Below, in pieces: positions 39,034-48,899 of a DNA stretch of 64,000 nucleotides (position 1 is its first letter; each line of letters begins with the position of its first letter). Origin of the DNA: Pogonophryne albipinna (lineage: Eukaryota; Chordata; Actinopteri; Perciformes; Artedidraconidae). Location: the NCBI GenBank assembly GCA_028583405.1, contig CM053259.1, positions 18,947,594 through 19,011,593 of the forward strand, read 5' to 3'. The notes under the pieces are model-generated. The model made no database searches and was not told where the DNA came from. It saw only the letters and a list, made by a program, of their open reading frames with translations. A program made the translations under genes and the position numbers.

Positions 39034-39960
39034 CAGGGTTGGGAGGGTTACTTTGTAAATGTAATCAGTTACTGATTACTGAATACATGCTCTAAAAGTA
39101 ATCAGAATACAGTTACAGTTTTGTGTCTTATAAAAGTAACGTGTTCAGGTTACTTTTAGAATACTTTTGGAATACTTTCTTTTTCCATAACAGATGGGTA
39201 TGTTTTGGTGAGCAGGAGACACTTGTTTTACTGTTTTAATGGCTTATCAAGAACTCAAACACAACATCTTGGTGTCATTCTGGACAGCTCCCTCTCATCT
39301 GCACCCCACATAAAAAACATCACCCGGACTGCATTCTCCTACTGTAAACCTTTCCTTAGAATATGTTATGAATTGTAAGGTGTCCTTGGGTGCTTTGAAA
39401 GGCGCCCCTAAATAGAATGAATTATCATTATTATTTATTATTATTATCTGAAACGATGTAATAACTTTTAAAACTGTTTCCAGTCACTTGCCCCATGCAT
39501 TCAGCAGCAGTAGGCCATTCACTTTGATTTGATCCCGTTATAAATGTCATCATTTCGACAATAAAGAAATGCTACATCAACGTTATCTTGCACATTTTAT
39601 CTAACCATCTCCGTTTCTAACTTTCAATATATTTTAAAAGAGATCTCTCTCTCTCATCTGCGTGCGGGGGCGGGACCTCACAGACACGCTGCATCTCTCT
39701 CTCGCTCACAGACATGCTGCAGCGCTGTGCAGTGTGCACACAGTTCTGCCGGTAATGAATATTACATTTTGTGAGGAAACTTTTCCACCAATAATTCCAA
39801 TAAGTATTCCAAAATGTATTCACTTCAGGTTTACGAAAGTAACTGTAATCAGATTACTCGTTTTTCAAATGTAACGCCAGCTGAATACAGTTAGCCTACT
39901 TGATTTTTGTATTCTGATTACGTAACGCCGTTACATATATTCCGTTACAACCCAACCCTG
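39034..39960. mobile_element. Nested hAT transposon (CAGGGTTGGGAGGGTTAC ends)
   Basis: Ends CAGGGTTGGGAGGGTTAC and GTTACAACCCAACCCTG. A perfect 8-bp duplication CTTCTAGG flanks it (39026-39033 and 39961-39968) inside the older hAT. GTAATCAGATTAC-type motifs repeat near both ends. Confidence 0.93.
39245..39452 (+). mobile_element. Short L2-type LINE fragment nested in the inner hAT
   Basis: The reading HLGVILDSSLSSAPHIKNIT then RTAFSYCKP is the conserved L2 LINE ORF2 segment after the catalytic palm. A deletion joins it to the 3' end GTGTCCTTGGGTGCTTTGAA and an (ATT)n tail. This is third-level nesting: LINE in hAT in hAT. Confidence 0.82.
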
Positions 39961-40979
39961 CTTCTAGGCTACTGTCCCGCAGCTCCTGCCTCTCTGTTGG
40001 ACTCTGTCGCAGCGGGGCTGCTGCTGTGGTGCGGAGCGCACAAAGCAGACTCTTCACAACTAAGGATCACTTCTTCTTCTTCAAGGAAGGGAAGGTTTCG
40101 CAGTACGCAGTCTACTGTCCCGCAGCTGCTGCCTCTCTGTTGGACTCCGGTACTACTCTCGAGACGTTGTAAAAACAAAATGGGTGGGGGGCGAACGCAG
40201 TAACCACTCCGCCAACGCCACAGTCACCCCCGTCGTGCGGGCCGGATGAGAATGTCTGGCGGGCCGGATGTGGCCCGCGGGCCGCCAGTTGGTGGTCACT
40301 GAACTACACCATGCTTAAATAGACTCCTAAGTTATTATTTCATATGTGACATATGTAAGAAAAGGGAGGGAAGAGTCAATTATATTGTGTAATTGATTTT
40401 ATATTGGGTAATTTACAGCGACGTGCGGTCAGGGGAGGCAGGTGAGGCCGAGCCTCACTTGTCATTCTCCAATGTAACGGAAAAAAAGAATAATAATACA
40501 AATAATAATAATAATAAAATGTGTCCACTGATCTGTGTTGTAAATGTGATTTCTGTATGATTCCAATCGCTTTTTATAGTAAACATCGGCTAATTTTCCG
40601 AGCTCCGCTACAACTACGGGGAGCGATGAGATTGAGAAGTGAGGCAGGGACGAGCTCTGCCTCACAGAAGCCCACAGTAACTTGCTGGAGCACGGGCACT
40701 AATTTAGCGCGGGCACTTATTTTGTGAGCGCGCTCAAGCCAGTTACTGTGTGGTAAGGTGAGGCACAGATGAGCTCTGCCTCACCTCAGAATGCGTCACC
40801 CCACAGAAACTGTCTGGAAAGCGGGCCCTAAGCGCATGCCTGCACCATCTCACTGTATGTCACCAATGTAATGTTTGTAGATCCCTTTATTACATTTATC
40901 CTTGCCATCCATAGTCTCTAAATAACTTATTTCACGTATATATGATATTTAAGCTCGCTGGTCTCATCATACAACGGCA

Positions 40980-41191
40980 ATGAGAAAAGCACCAGAGGAG
41001 GCAGCCACAACCTCTGCCGCACTGAAGGGGGCGCAAGTGAGCCCACAGGTTCTTGTTGCTACTGTTATTCTACGCAGACACAAACAACAAACTAGACTTT
41101 TGAAACTAGAGGAAGATAAGGAGGACTTTTACAAAAAAGTAATAAAGATTGTTGTCCAGAAGGATAGCATGGACTTCATCTTCAAGTCAAG
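40980..41191 (+). pseudogene. Possible transposon gene exon inside the hAT
   Basis: The frame begins MRKAPEEAATTSAAL and continues with a basic, then charged helical part (LLKLEEDKEDFYKKVIK). It ends at a good splice donor, AAG|GTAAGA, just after FIFKS. It is probably an exon of the parent hAT's protein left in a shortened element. I do not recognise a domain. A host gene is unlikely because both element ends and the target duplication enclose it. Confidence 0.4.
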
Positions 41192-41345
41192 GTAAGACCC
41201 CATTTGTAATGAAAATTGGATCTTACTAAGAGAGAACAATCCAATATTTAGATGTTGGGTAGGCTATCCTTTTGTTGAACGGTCTGTTTAAAATGAATCG
41301 AAGCATCAGACTAAAAAAGCTTTTGAAAATAACAGAATATTTCGA

Positions 41346-41695
41346 TTAAAGGTGGGGTAGGTAAGTTTGAGAAACCGGCACGATATACACTTTTTGTTAT
41401 ATTCCATGGAATGCTCTTAACATCCCGATAGCAATGAATATCTTAAGTGCTTTGACAAAAAATACATTCAAACATTTCATCTGTGGAAGCCGTAGTACTG
41501 TAAAAAGCACGACCACTCATTTTAGCCGCCCGGCTAAAATAACCTGCCTGTCAGCCTTCCATCTGTGCACAAACTTATCTTGTGCCCTCATTGGTCATGT
41601 GCGCGTTCGTGTGTGTTGGAGGAGGGGCTGTGTATTTTCAAATTCTAGCGCACTCGAGCTGGTTTCTCCAAAATTACCTACCCCGCCACCTTTAA
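41346..41695. mobile_element. TTAA-target MITE, family S copy 1 (complete)
   Basis: A 350-base unit between TTAA at 41346-41349 and 41692-41695, with inverted ends TTAAAGGTGGGGTAGGTAAG and TTACCTACCCCGCCACCTTTAA-type. It is inserted in the hAT at 40.4-41.8 kb. Two partial relatives are at 14.0 and 51.6 kb. Confidence 0.9.
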
Positions 41696-41784
41696 GGTCA
41701 AAATATATAATATTTGTAAATCTGACTCTGAAAGAGTCAGTGCCTCACCAGCCATGAACCTCACTGCACGTCACTGGTAATTTA

Positions 41785-43158
41785 TTTCTCAAACCTGTTT
41801 TATGGAAGAGAAAAAAAAATATTTCTGATAAACTAATATTTTATCAAATGGTGAATTAATATAACATTTAGAATAATTGAGAAGGGGTTATATCCACAGG
41901 GACTAGCTCACCTTTAAATTACAATAACATTTCTCTGCTTTGGACTGATGAGTATATGATTCTTGCATGTTAAATGACTAACACAAACCTTACATTTATG
42001 CATGTGCATGTGTCAGGAAGGCTCCCAAATAATTCTGAGGGGCCTATCCTATTTTTGTAATTAAATGATAATGTGCTAATCCATTACTTTGAGTTGTCTG
42101 CACTCAGGAAAACATCCCTATCAGGTGTTAACCCAATAACTAGGACAGCTCTGAAGGCCAAGGGTCAGAGAGAGAGGGTCACACTCTCCGGCTGCAGAGG
42201 GCACCCCCAAGGAGGCACGAGGTCGTTCGAGAGGAGAGGATTCTAATCTTCAACTATCTGAGGAGATGGGATGCTTCTTCATCTTTCTGCTCGGTGGGCT
42301 CAAGCAGACAACCCTGCAGGACGAGCGAGGGCTTCAGAGGCTTCATACAAGGTTCCTTGTTTCTTGGAGGAGTTTGATGTCTTCTTAACCTCTCCCATCA
42401 CGGGGGGAGACCTGGATGCGCCACTTGGAATACGCAGTTGCACTGCTCTCAAGCAGATAGCAGAAGGAATGCAGGCAGATGAGCCTCCATTTCACTGGGG
42501 GGATCAACTACAGTGCTCACTGAATGAGACACACAAAAGCAGAGCAATTGGGGGGTTGAAATATGACCTCTTATGATGAAGAAGAGTTTGAGCCAATCAG
42601 CACCTCAGTGCTAATCTACAGTATCAGGATGCCTTTACACACCAGACACTCGTTGTCATAAAGAGAGGAGGAGTACGAGTCAGAAAGACTGACGGACATG
42701 TTCTTCCAGCTCTCGTACAAAGATGAACTTTGAATTGATTTTATACCTTGGATGTTTACAGATGTCCAATTAATGATTGTTTTTATATTTCCAATGACCA
42801 GACATGTGTTCAATAGTGGTGATTAATATATTTTGTCAGATCAGATTACACTTTCACACTAAACAAAATAAATTAATTGATATTTTCAGATTATAAGGTA
42901 TTGAATAATAAGATATTTCTACTATTATCACAGATAATGTTAATATCCTTAATCGTCCAGCAATCAGGCTTAACAACACTACTCTTTAATGTATTACCCA
43001 TGCACAGACAGACCTAAAATGATGTTTCAAGTACTGGATTCATTTCAGTTTTGGCCCAAAACAAATATTTATAATATTTCATATAACAATTATGTAGCAT
43101 ATTTGATCCTCAAATTAGAGAAGTATAATTTAAAGAAATTGATATTCTATATTCAACA
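41785..43158. other. Unique stretch with one unassigned open frame
   Basis: A 101-codon plus frame at 42271-42576 (MLLHLSARWAQADNPAG...) lies in a locally GC-richer patch. No domain, splice context or relative is recognised. Treat it as unsupported. The rest is AT-rich. Confidence 0.35.
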
Positions 43159-43960
43159 TTAGATAAACACAGAAGAATCCTTTCCAAGTACCATAAGTAG
43201 ATGCTCAGGTAAGTATGGCTAATAGGAATAATTGATAGACTTAATTTGGTACAGATCAGTGGTAGCATTTACAAATGTAATAATTCAAGTTTTAAGAATG
43301 TTTAATCCTTCCTTTCCAGGTTTTTACAAAAGTCTTTGAATATTTGCCTAACTTTTCCTTTTCAGATTTTGAACAATGTACTTGACTAAAATGAATGTAT
43401 TGATTTGACTAAGACTAAGTGCCTTACTCTTGACTAAAGCGTAATTAAGTAAACGTAAAAGTAATCCTAAAAATTGAGGACACTGCACTTTTGCAGATTA
43501 CAGATTGATAAAATCACAACTTTAATTGTATACCTTAGCTGGATCTCTTAGGATCCTAAGTGTAGTGATTGCCTTGAAGTAAATCTTTAAGCTGCAAGCT
43601 GGTTTTGATTTTATAGTTTGATAAATGAGATTAACTAATGGTTAAATGATAAAAGATATTAGTTCAAAACTAATATTTTTGCTATTGTGCACCTGTGTTT
43701 TATGTGTGTTCATTATTATGCTTTTGACAAAAGATTATCCAAACACTGATGAGAGATGGTTTTTCTATTATGATTGGCTGTATCAATCATTGTGATTGAA
43801 TGTTTCAATCTTATTATGTTGTTCTTAATGTGATTGTTATTGATGTAATTGATGTTGTGTAAGTCCACACTCAAATCTGAAGATTCCCATTGATTTAAGT
43901 ATTGAACAAAATATTATTAGACTAAGGTTTTTAGATTATCAAAATTGATAAAAAGAGAGA
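43159..43960. repeat. Outer left arm of large inverted duplication
   Basis: About 800 bases that recur in reverse complement at 47268-48060 with only scattered differences. The outer boundary is sharp: TAGATAAACAC here and GTGTTTATCTA there. The content is AT-rich with no known family. Confidence 0.92.
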
Positions 43961-43967
43961 TCAGAAT

Positions 43968-44457
43968 TCAGAATTCCAGTCCTTAACACGCTTTCACAGA
44001 TGAACTACGCATAGCCTGTCCAAATCCCAATATTATATTTGTTGGGGAAATATTTTCCAAGGCCCATAACTTTGACCCAGTTTATCAGTTCAAACTGTCC
44101 TGACTGAGCACACGCACCTCGTAACCTTGGCTGCTGTGCTCTCAGTGTTCTGTCTCCCTGTTCCTGCCTGTTGGCGTCAGCTGATAGAGGTGTTATGATT
44201 CTATCTTGTTATGCAGCATGTTGATGATTCTCTCTGAACTAGCTAAATACATGGGTCTGGGGTAGAGTTCTTCAGATTTGACGTGGCAACTCTACCGTGA
44301 AGTCAGAACCTCTGGCTCTTGGACTTGTGATGTGAATTCTCTGGCCGAAGCTCCTAAATAAACCATCAGTGTTTGACATCAAAGCTCCTGCTCTTCCCGT
44401 GTCTCCTTCATGAGTCGGTGACTCCCACTGCATTGCTACACAGAAGTTTCCCTCACA
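43968..44457 (+). mobile_element. Solo LTR, same family as 29.7 kb
   Basis: 490 bases matching 29686-30174 in the same orientation, with about a dozen substitutions, no primer-binding site after it and no internal region: a solo LTR left by LTR-LTR recombination, or a truncated copy. It lies in the left half of the inverted duplication and is absent from the right half. Confidence 0.85.
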
Positions 44458-44649
44458 ATATTGATATACGTATTACGCAGTGGCAAACCGTCAGGGCCCT
44501 CTAAAAATATTTGTCATTAGTTTTACCAAAATAACTTGATTTAATTGTATTTAAAATAACATTTCCAAAGAAATAAATCCTTCGAATCTGCCTGTTCAGT
44601 TTTTGTTGAAATGACGCGGAAGTACGTCAGTGGCAGCCATGTTAAGTGC

Positions 44650-45627
44650 CGTTCCAATTCTCCAAATGAAAGGAAAGGAGGTTTCAAACTTCCTTTATAA
44701 CCTCCTTTAGCTTAGGAACCACTGGACCTCCCTTGACGAAAGGAGAGGAGAAAATGCTGCCCCACAATGCATTGCAGCTGCAGCATTTGCCGTCACTCAA
44801 CAGTCGGCCGTTCACGGAAACAACCGATTATGACCGAGATATTATATCATGAACGTTACGGTGCTTATTAAGCATTTTAAAACGTATGTGGTAAGTTGCC
44901 AAAGTGCTTTGTTCTGAACGTTCATCAGTATTATAATCAAAAAGAGAAATATGAACGTTAGTTATTACTGAAATGATCAAATAAAGTCAACATTTCACAG
45001 TCTTTACTGAGCTGTGTGGAGTTTGTTCAACTTTTAAAGGATGTTTGAATGGTGATATACACAGTGATAGATGTTAAGGACTAACGTTTATAATAAATGC
45101 ATTTGTATTGATTTTAAGATCTTTTCATAGTTCATACAATCATACGTATTGGGATCATTTGTATTAATGTGGACCGGAGGGAGAGGGTGACGAGCATAAG
45201 TTTCACTTTCCTTTTTTATTTCAATTCCAACTTTGGTCATGAAGAATATGTTTCTCTGTTGTCCCCGTTCATAAAGCATAAAACAACAGCATCAGAGCAC
45301 GGTGCAGAGTCTCTAGATGAGTTTACAGTAGTCCCTCGTTCTTATTAAACATCCATGTTGTAGTCCGCTGTATAGAAAACTGTAGTTTCCATAGTTTCCC
45401 CACAGCAGCAGACGCACATTCATAACGTCCGCTGGCGCATCATAAACACGTTGGATAGTGAAAGTTCATTCGGATTCTCTAAAGTACCGCAGTCTCTTCT
45501 CCTAAGTCCTTTTGAATTCTCCTATCCACTATCCCTTAACCCCGTGACGTTTCACTCAGAGGTCAAGGAATTGGAGATAGGGTTAGAATTTAGGAGCTGA
45601 TTTTTGGATTATTGGAATGCAACCTTA
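44650..45627. mobile_element. TIR element, possibly ISL2EU/Harbinger-like
   Basis: Imperfect inverted ends: GTTCCAATTCTCCAAA on the left and, on the right, the complement of GCATTCCAATAATCCAAAA. The inner right part is GC-mixed with CTCCTATCCACTATCCC words. Its right 575 bases recur inverted at 46727-47262. No transposase frame. The class is inferred only from the general look of the ends. Confidence 0.5.
45051..45627. repeat. Inner left arm of inverted duplication
   Basis: This matches 46727-47262 in reverse complement (for example GTTAGAATTTAGGAGCTGAT and its complement). Between the outer and inner left arms lie about 1.1 kb (solo LTR plus 44458-45050) that have no counterpart on the right side. 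Confidence 0.9.
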
Positions 45628-46115
45628 TTTTGGAAAAATTATGCATTGAAGTCAATGAAGAGAGAAAACTTATCTTTCGATGCCGTTTGAATTGTGCCAT
45701 GAATTACACATATGATGTTTGTCAATCTTAAAAAATAATTTCCATGTCAAAAAAGTCACAATTTGTCGTAAAACTGTTGAAATACACTGAACAAAAATAT
45801 AAGCGCAACACTTTTGTTTTTGCTCCCATTTTTTATGAGATGAACTCAAAGATCTAAAACATTTTCTATATACACAAAATAACCATTTCTCTCAAATATT
45901 GTTCAAAAATCTGAAAAAATCTGTGATAGTGAGCACTTCTCCTTTGCCGAGATAATCCATCCCACCTCACAGGTGTGGCATATCAAGATGCTGATTAGAC
46001 AGCATGATTATTGCACAGGTGTGCCTTAGGCTGCCCACAATAAAAGGCCACTCTGAAACGTGCATTTTTGCTTTATTGGGGGGGTCTGGGGGGGTCCGAA
46101 AACCAGTCAGTATCT

Positions 46116-46305
46116 GGTGTGAGGGGTAGGGGTAGGGGTAGGGTAATGTTGTGAATTGAGTGGCCTGTGTTCGTCGTCCATTACATACGCCTGCCCATAC
46201 CATAACCCCACCACCACCATGGGCCACTCGATTCACAACATTACCCTAACCCTAACCCTACCCCCTAACCCTAACCCTAACCCTAACCCTACCCCCTACC
46301 CCTGT
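46116..46305. repeat. Telomere-like (CCCTAA)n tracts in a palindrome
   Basis: GGGGTA/GGGTA units at 46118-46145 face CCCTAA/CCCCTA units at 46241-46305. The bases next to them (GGTAATGTTGTGAATTGAGT and its near-complement) continue the inverted symmetry, leaving a loop of about 55 bases that encodes the transposase scrap. CCCTAA is the vertebrate telomere unit. Confidence 0.9.
46164..46236 (-). pseudogene. Tc1 transposase fragment
   Basis: The minus-strand reading HGGGGVMVWAGVCNGRRTQ is the conserved segment around the second catalytic aspartate region of Tc1 transposases. Only about 24 codons survive between the telomere-like tracts. It cannot be functional. Confidence 0.85.
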
Positions 46306-46413
46306 TTTAGATCTTTGAGTTCATCTCATGAAAAATGGGAGCAAAAACAAAAGTGTTGCGTTTATATTTTTGTTCAGTGGTATAAGACTATGAAAAAATA
46401 CGCAACTAGAAAG

Positions 46414-46427
46414 ACTACAAATCCCAG
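46414..46427 (+). promoter_or_regulatory. ZNF143/THAP11-type promoter motif
   Basis: ACTACAAATCCCAG closely matches the ACTACAATTCCCAG core bound by ZNF143 (Staf) and THAP11 near vertebrate transcription starts. It lies about 110 bases upstream of the THAP exon start, on the same strand, suggesting that this was a promoter. Confidence 0.45.
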
Positions 46428-46539
46428 AGTCGCGTAAGTGATGTCATAACTGTTTTCCTCCACGAAGAGATAGCTAAGATCAGCGCCATATAGATAGAAT
46501 ATATCATGGCGCTGGCTAAGATAAGATAACTTTAACAAG

Positions 46540-46653
46540 ATGCCTGTGTGCTTAGTACCAGGTTGTTATCATACCAGCAATGGGTCTTGCTCGTTCTTTC
46601 GCTTCCCGTCTGATGAAAGGACCAGGAGTGGCTGGATCAAGTTAGCTACCTAG
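46540..46653 (+). pseudogene. THAP zinc-finger domain exon (partial)
   Basis: A 37-codon frame MPVCLVPGCYHT..SCSFFRFP..RSGWIKL is the first half of a THAP domain: an initial M-P, C-x4-C pair, FFRFP strand and the tryptophan. A potential donor, AA|GTTAGC, falls at the place where THAP genes often have their first intron. THAP domains bind DNA and occur in host THAP genes and in transposases such as P-element, Kolobok and related types. The second half (the C-x2-H pair and AVPTIF-like end) is not found downstream, where the inverted arm begins at 46727. It could be the first exon of a transposon gene captured in the duplication, or a broken retained gene start. Confidence 0.65.
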
Positions 46654-46726
46654 CTAGTGGCTAGCACGTTAGTTAGCATTACAGCCTTGTCATTTTTATT
46701 AGCCTTAACATGAAGTAACATTGGTT

Positions 46727-47262
46727 GCGTTCCGATAATCCAAAAATCAGCTCCTAAATTCTAACCCTATCTCCTATTCCTTGACCTCTGAGTGAAACGT
46801 CACGGGGTTAAGGGATAGTGGATAGGAGAATTCAAAAGGATTTAGGAGAAGAGACTGTGGTACTTTAGAGAATCCGAATGCACTTTCACTATCCGATGTG
46901 TTTATGATGCGCCAGCGGACGTCATAAATGTGCGTCTGCTGCTGTGGGGAAACTATGGAAACTACAGTTTTCTATAGCGGACTACAACATGGATGTATAA
47001 TAAGACTCTGCACCGTGCTCTGATGCTGTTGCTTTATGCTTTATGAACGTGGACAACAGAGAAACATATTCTTCATGACCAAAGTTGGAATTGAAAAAAG
47101 GAAAGTGAAACTTATGCTCGTCACCCTCTCCCTCTGGTCCACATTAATACAAATGATCTCAATACGTATGATTGTATGAAAATATCTTAAAATCAATACA
47201 AATGCATTTATTATAAACGTTAGTCCTTAACATCTATCACTGTGTATATCACTGCTCTCACT
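46727..47262. repeat. Inner right arm of inverted duplication
   Basis: Reverse complement of 45051-45627 with small differences, including a few indels. It begins GGTTGCGTTCCGATAATCC, the terminus of the 44650-45627 element. Confidence 0.9.
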
Positions 47263-47267
47263 CTTTT

Positions 47268-48060
47268 TATCAATTTTGATAATCTAAAAACCTTAGTCTA
47301 ATAATATTTTGTTCAATACTTAAATCAATGGGAATCTTCAGATTTGAGTGTGGACTTACACAACATCAATTACATCAATAACAATCACATTAAGAACAAC
47401 ATAATAAGATTGAAACATTCAATCACAATGATTGATATAGCCAATCATAATAGAAAAATCATCTCTCATCAGTGTTTGGATAATCTTTTGTCAAAAGCAT
47501 AATAATGAACACACATAAAACACAGGTGCACAATAGCAAAAATATTTGTTTTGAACTAATATCTTTTATCATTTAACCATTAGTTAATCTCATTTATCAA
47601 ACTATAAAATCAAAACCAGCTTGCAGCTTAAAGATTTACTTCAAGGCAATCACTAAACTTAGGATCCTAAGAGATCCAGCTAAGGTATACAATTTACAGT
47701 TGTGATTTTATCAATCTGTAATCTGCAAAAGTGCAGTGTCCTCAATTTTTAGGATTACTTTTACGTTTACTTAATTACGCTTTAGTCAAGAGTAAGGCAC
47801 TTAGTCTTAGTCAAATTAATACATTCATTTTAGTCAAGTACATTGTTCAAAATCTGAAAAGGAAAAGTTAGGCAAATATTCAAAGACTTTTGTAAAAACC
47901 TGGAAAGGAAGGATTAAACATTCTTAAAACTTGAATTATTACATTTGTAAATGCTACCACTGATCTGTACCAAATTAAGTCTATCAATTATTCCTATTAG
48001 CCATACTTACCTGAGCATCTACTTATGGTACTTGGAAAGGATTCTTCTGTGTTTATCTAT
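47268..48060. repeat. Outer right arm of inverted duplication
   Basis: Reverse complement of 43159-43960. It joins the inner right arm directly, so the 1.1-kb segment with the solo LTR is missing on this side. Confidence 0.92.
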
Positions 48061-48490
48061 TTAGGAAAAAGCGGATTTTGCATAATAGGTGACCTTTACA
48101 AGGTCCGACTTTAATGTTAGAATAATCCAATCTAAAGAATGTAAGAACAAAAATATAGTAGGAAGGAACCCATGGCTTCAATAGTAGCACTTTCTTTTGC
48201 TCCTGCAACGTATATAAATGAGGCACCATGGTTAGAAGAACGATAATGGGACACTCAGTGAGAGCATTTTCAGTCCTGTGCAAATGAAAATAGTTTTCTT
48301 TTCAGTTATTATTGCTCAGTGGAAACTAGAGATATTACACCATACAGTAGAAACCGCAGAAACAGCCAGAAGCTTTACAAGGCTCTAAAAAATACATAAT
48401 ATAGAGCAAATGATCTTGGTTTGAGATTGCCAACAACATAAAAACAGGAGAGAGAATAACATCTTTACATTGAGTTCTTTGTTTTGGTCC
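48061..48490. other. Unique stretch
   Basis: Nothing recognisable between the inverted duplication and the next transposon. Confidence 0.4.
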
Positions 48491-48899
48491 TTAAAGAGCC
48501 TGTGACACGAGTTTCCCCCATCATCCAAACCCATCAATTTGAGTAAATATTGTCCCCTTGAAAACCGTTACTGAACTGATTTTGGATATTTGTACTTTGA
48601 TAACCATTAATCTGCCCTTCAATGTTGACCATTCTGGATCTTTTCAGGGATTCTTCAAGTCCCGCCAAATTATGGGTGACGTCATTGCGGGCACAGCGCT
48701 CCAGCTGCACTGTTCAGGATCCCAGCATCTGCATGTAAACGCACGATGGCGCACACAGCAGCAAGCTCAGACAGCGATGACAGTTTAATTTTGAACGTGT
48801 CTGAGAGCTCATATGAGGCTGAAGGATCGGTTTATGTTGTATCTGTTAGAAGTTTAGGAATTAGGTGCGTCAATATGGGCGATCATACGGTCATGTAAC

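Larger units (their letters stand above)
38906..40301. mobile_element. hAT transposon (CAGGGATCACCAACTA ends)
   Basis: Inverted ends CAGGGATCACCAACTA and AGTTGGTGGTCACTG, with a perfect 8-bp duplication AACTACAC at 38898-38905 and 40302-40309. The inside contains GGGCCGG motifs at both ends and a degenerate direct repeat (GCAGACTCTTCAC..GGATCACTTCT twice; CTGTCCCGCAGCT..GTTGGACTC twice). It hosts a second hAT. No transposase. Confidence 0.93.
40416..41776. mobile_element. hAT transposon (CAGCGACGTGCGGTCA ends)
   Basis: Ends CAGCGACGTGCGGTCA and TGCACGTCACTG, with a perfect 8-bp duplication GTAATTTA at 40408-40415 and 41777-41784. AGGTGAGGC/GCCTCACC motifs repeat inside. It carries a possible gene exon at 40980-41191 and a nested TTAA MITE. 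Confidence 0.93.
45785..46380 (-). mobile_element. Internally deleted Tc1/mariner element
   Basis: Ends CACTGAACAAAAATATAA and its complement lie between TA dinucleotides (45783-45784 and 46381-46382). The sub-terminal GCAACACTTTTGTTTTTGC and the AGGTGTGGCATATCAAG segment are those of a widespread fish Tc1-like family. The transposase gene runs on the minus strand and is almost wholly deleted, and the deletion points carry telomere-like repeats. It is inserted in the centre of the inverted duplication. Confidence 0.9.

Noticed and set aside
42271..42576. 101-codon plus-strand frame in a GC-richer patch
   Set aside because: No domain, splice site or related copy seen. Kept only as a note in the stretch description.
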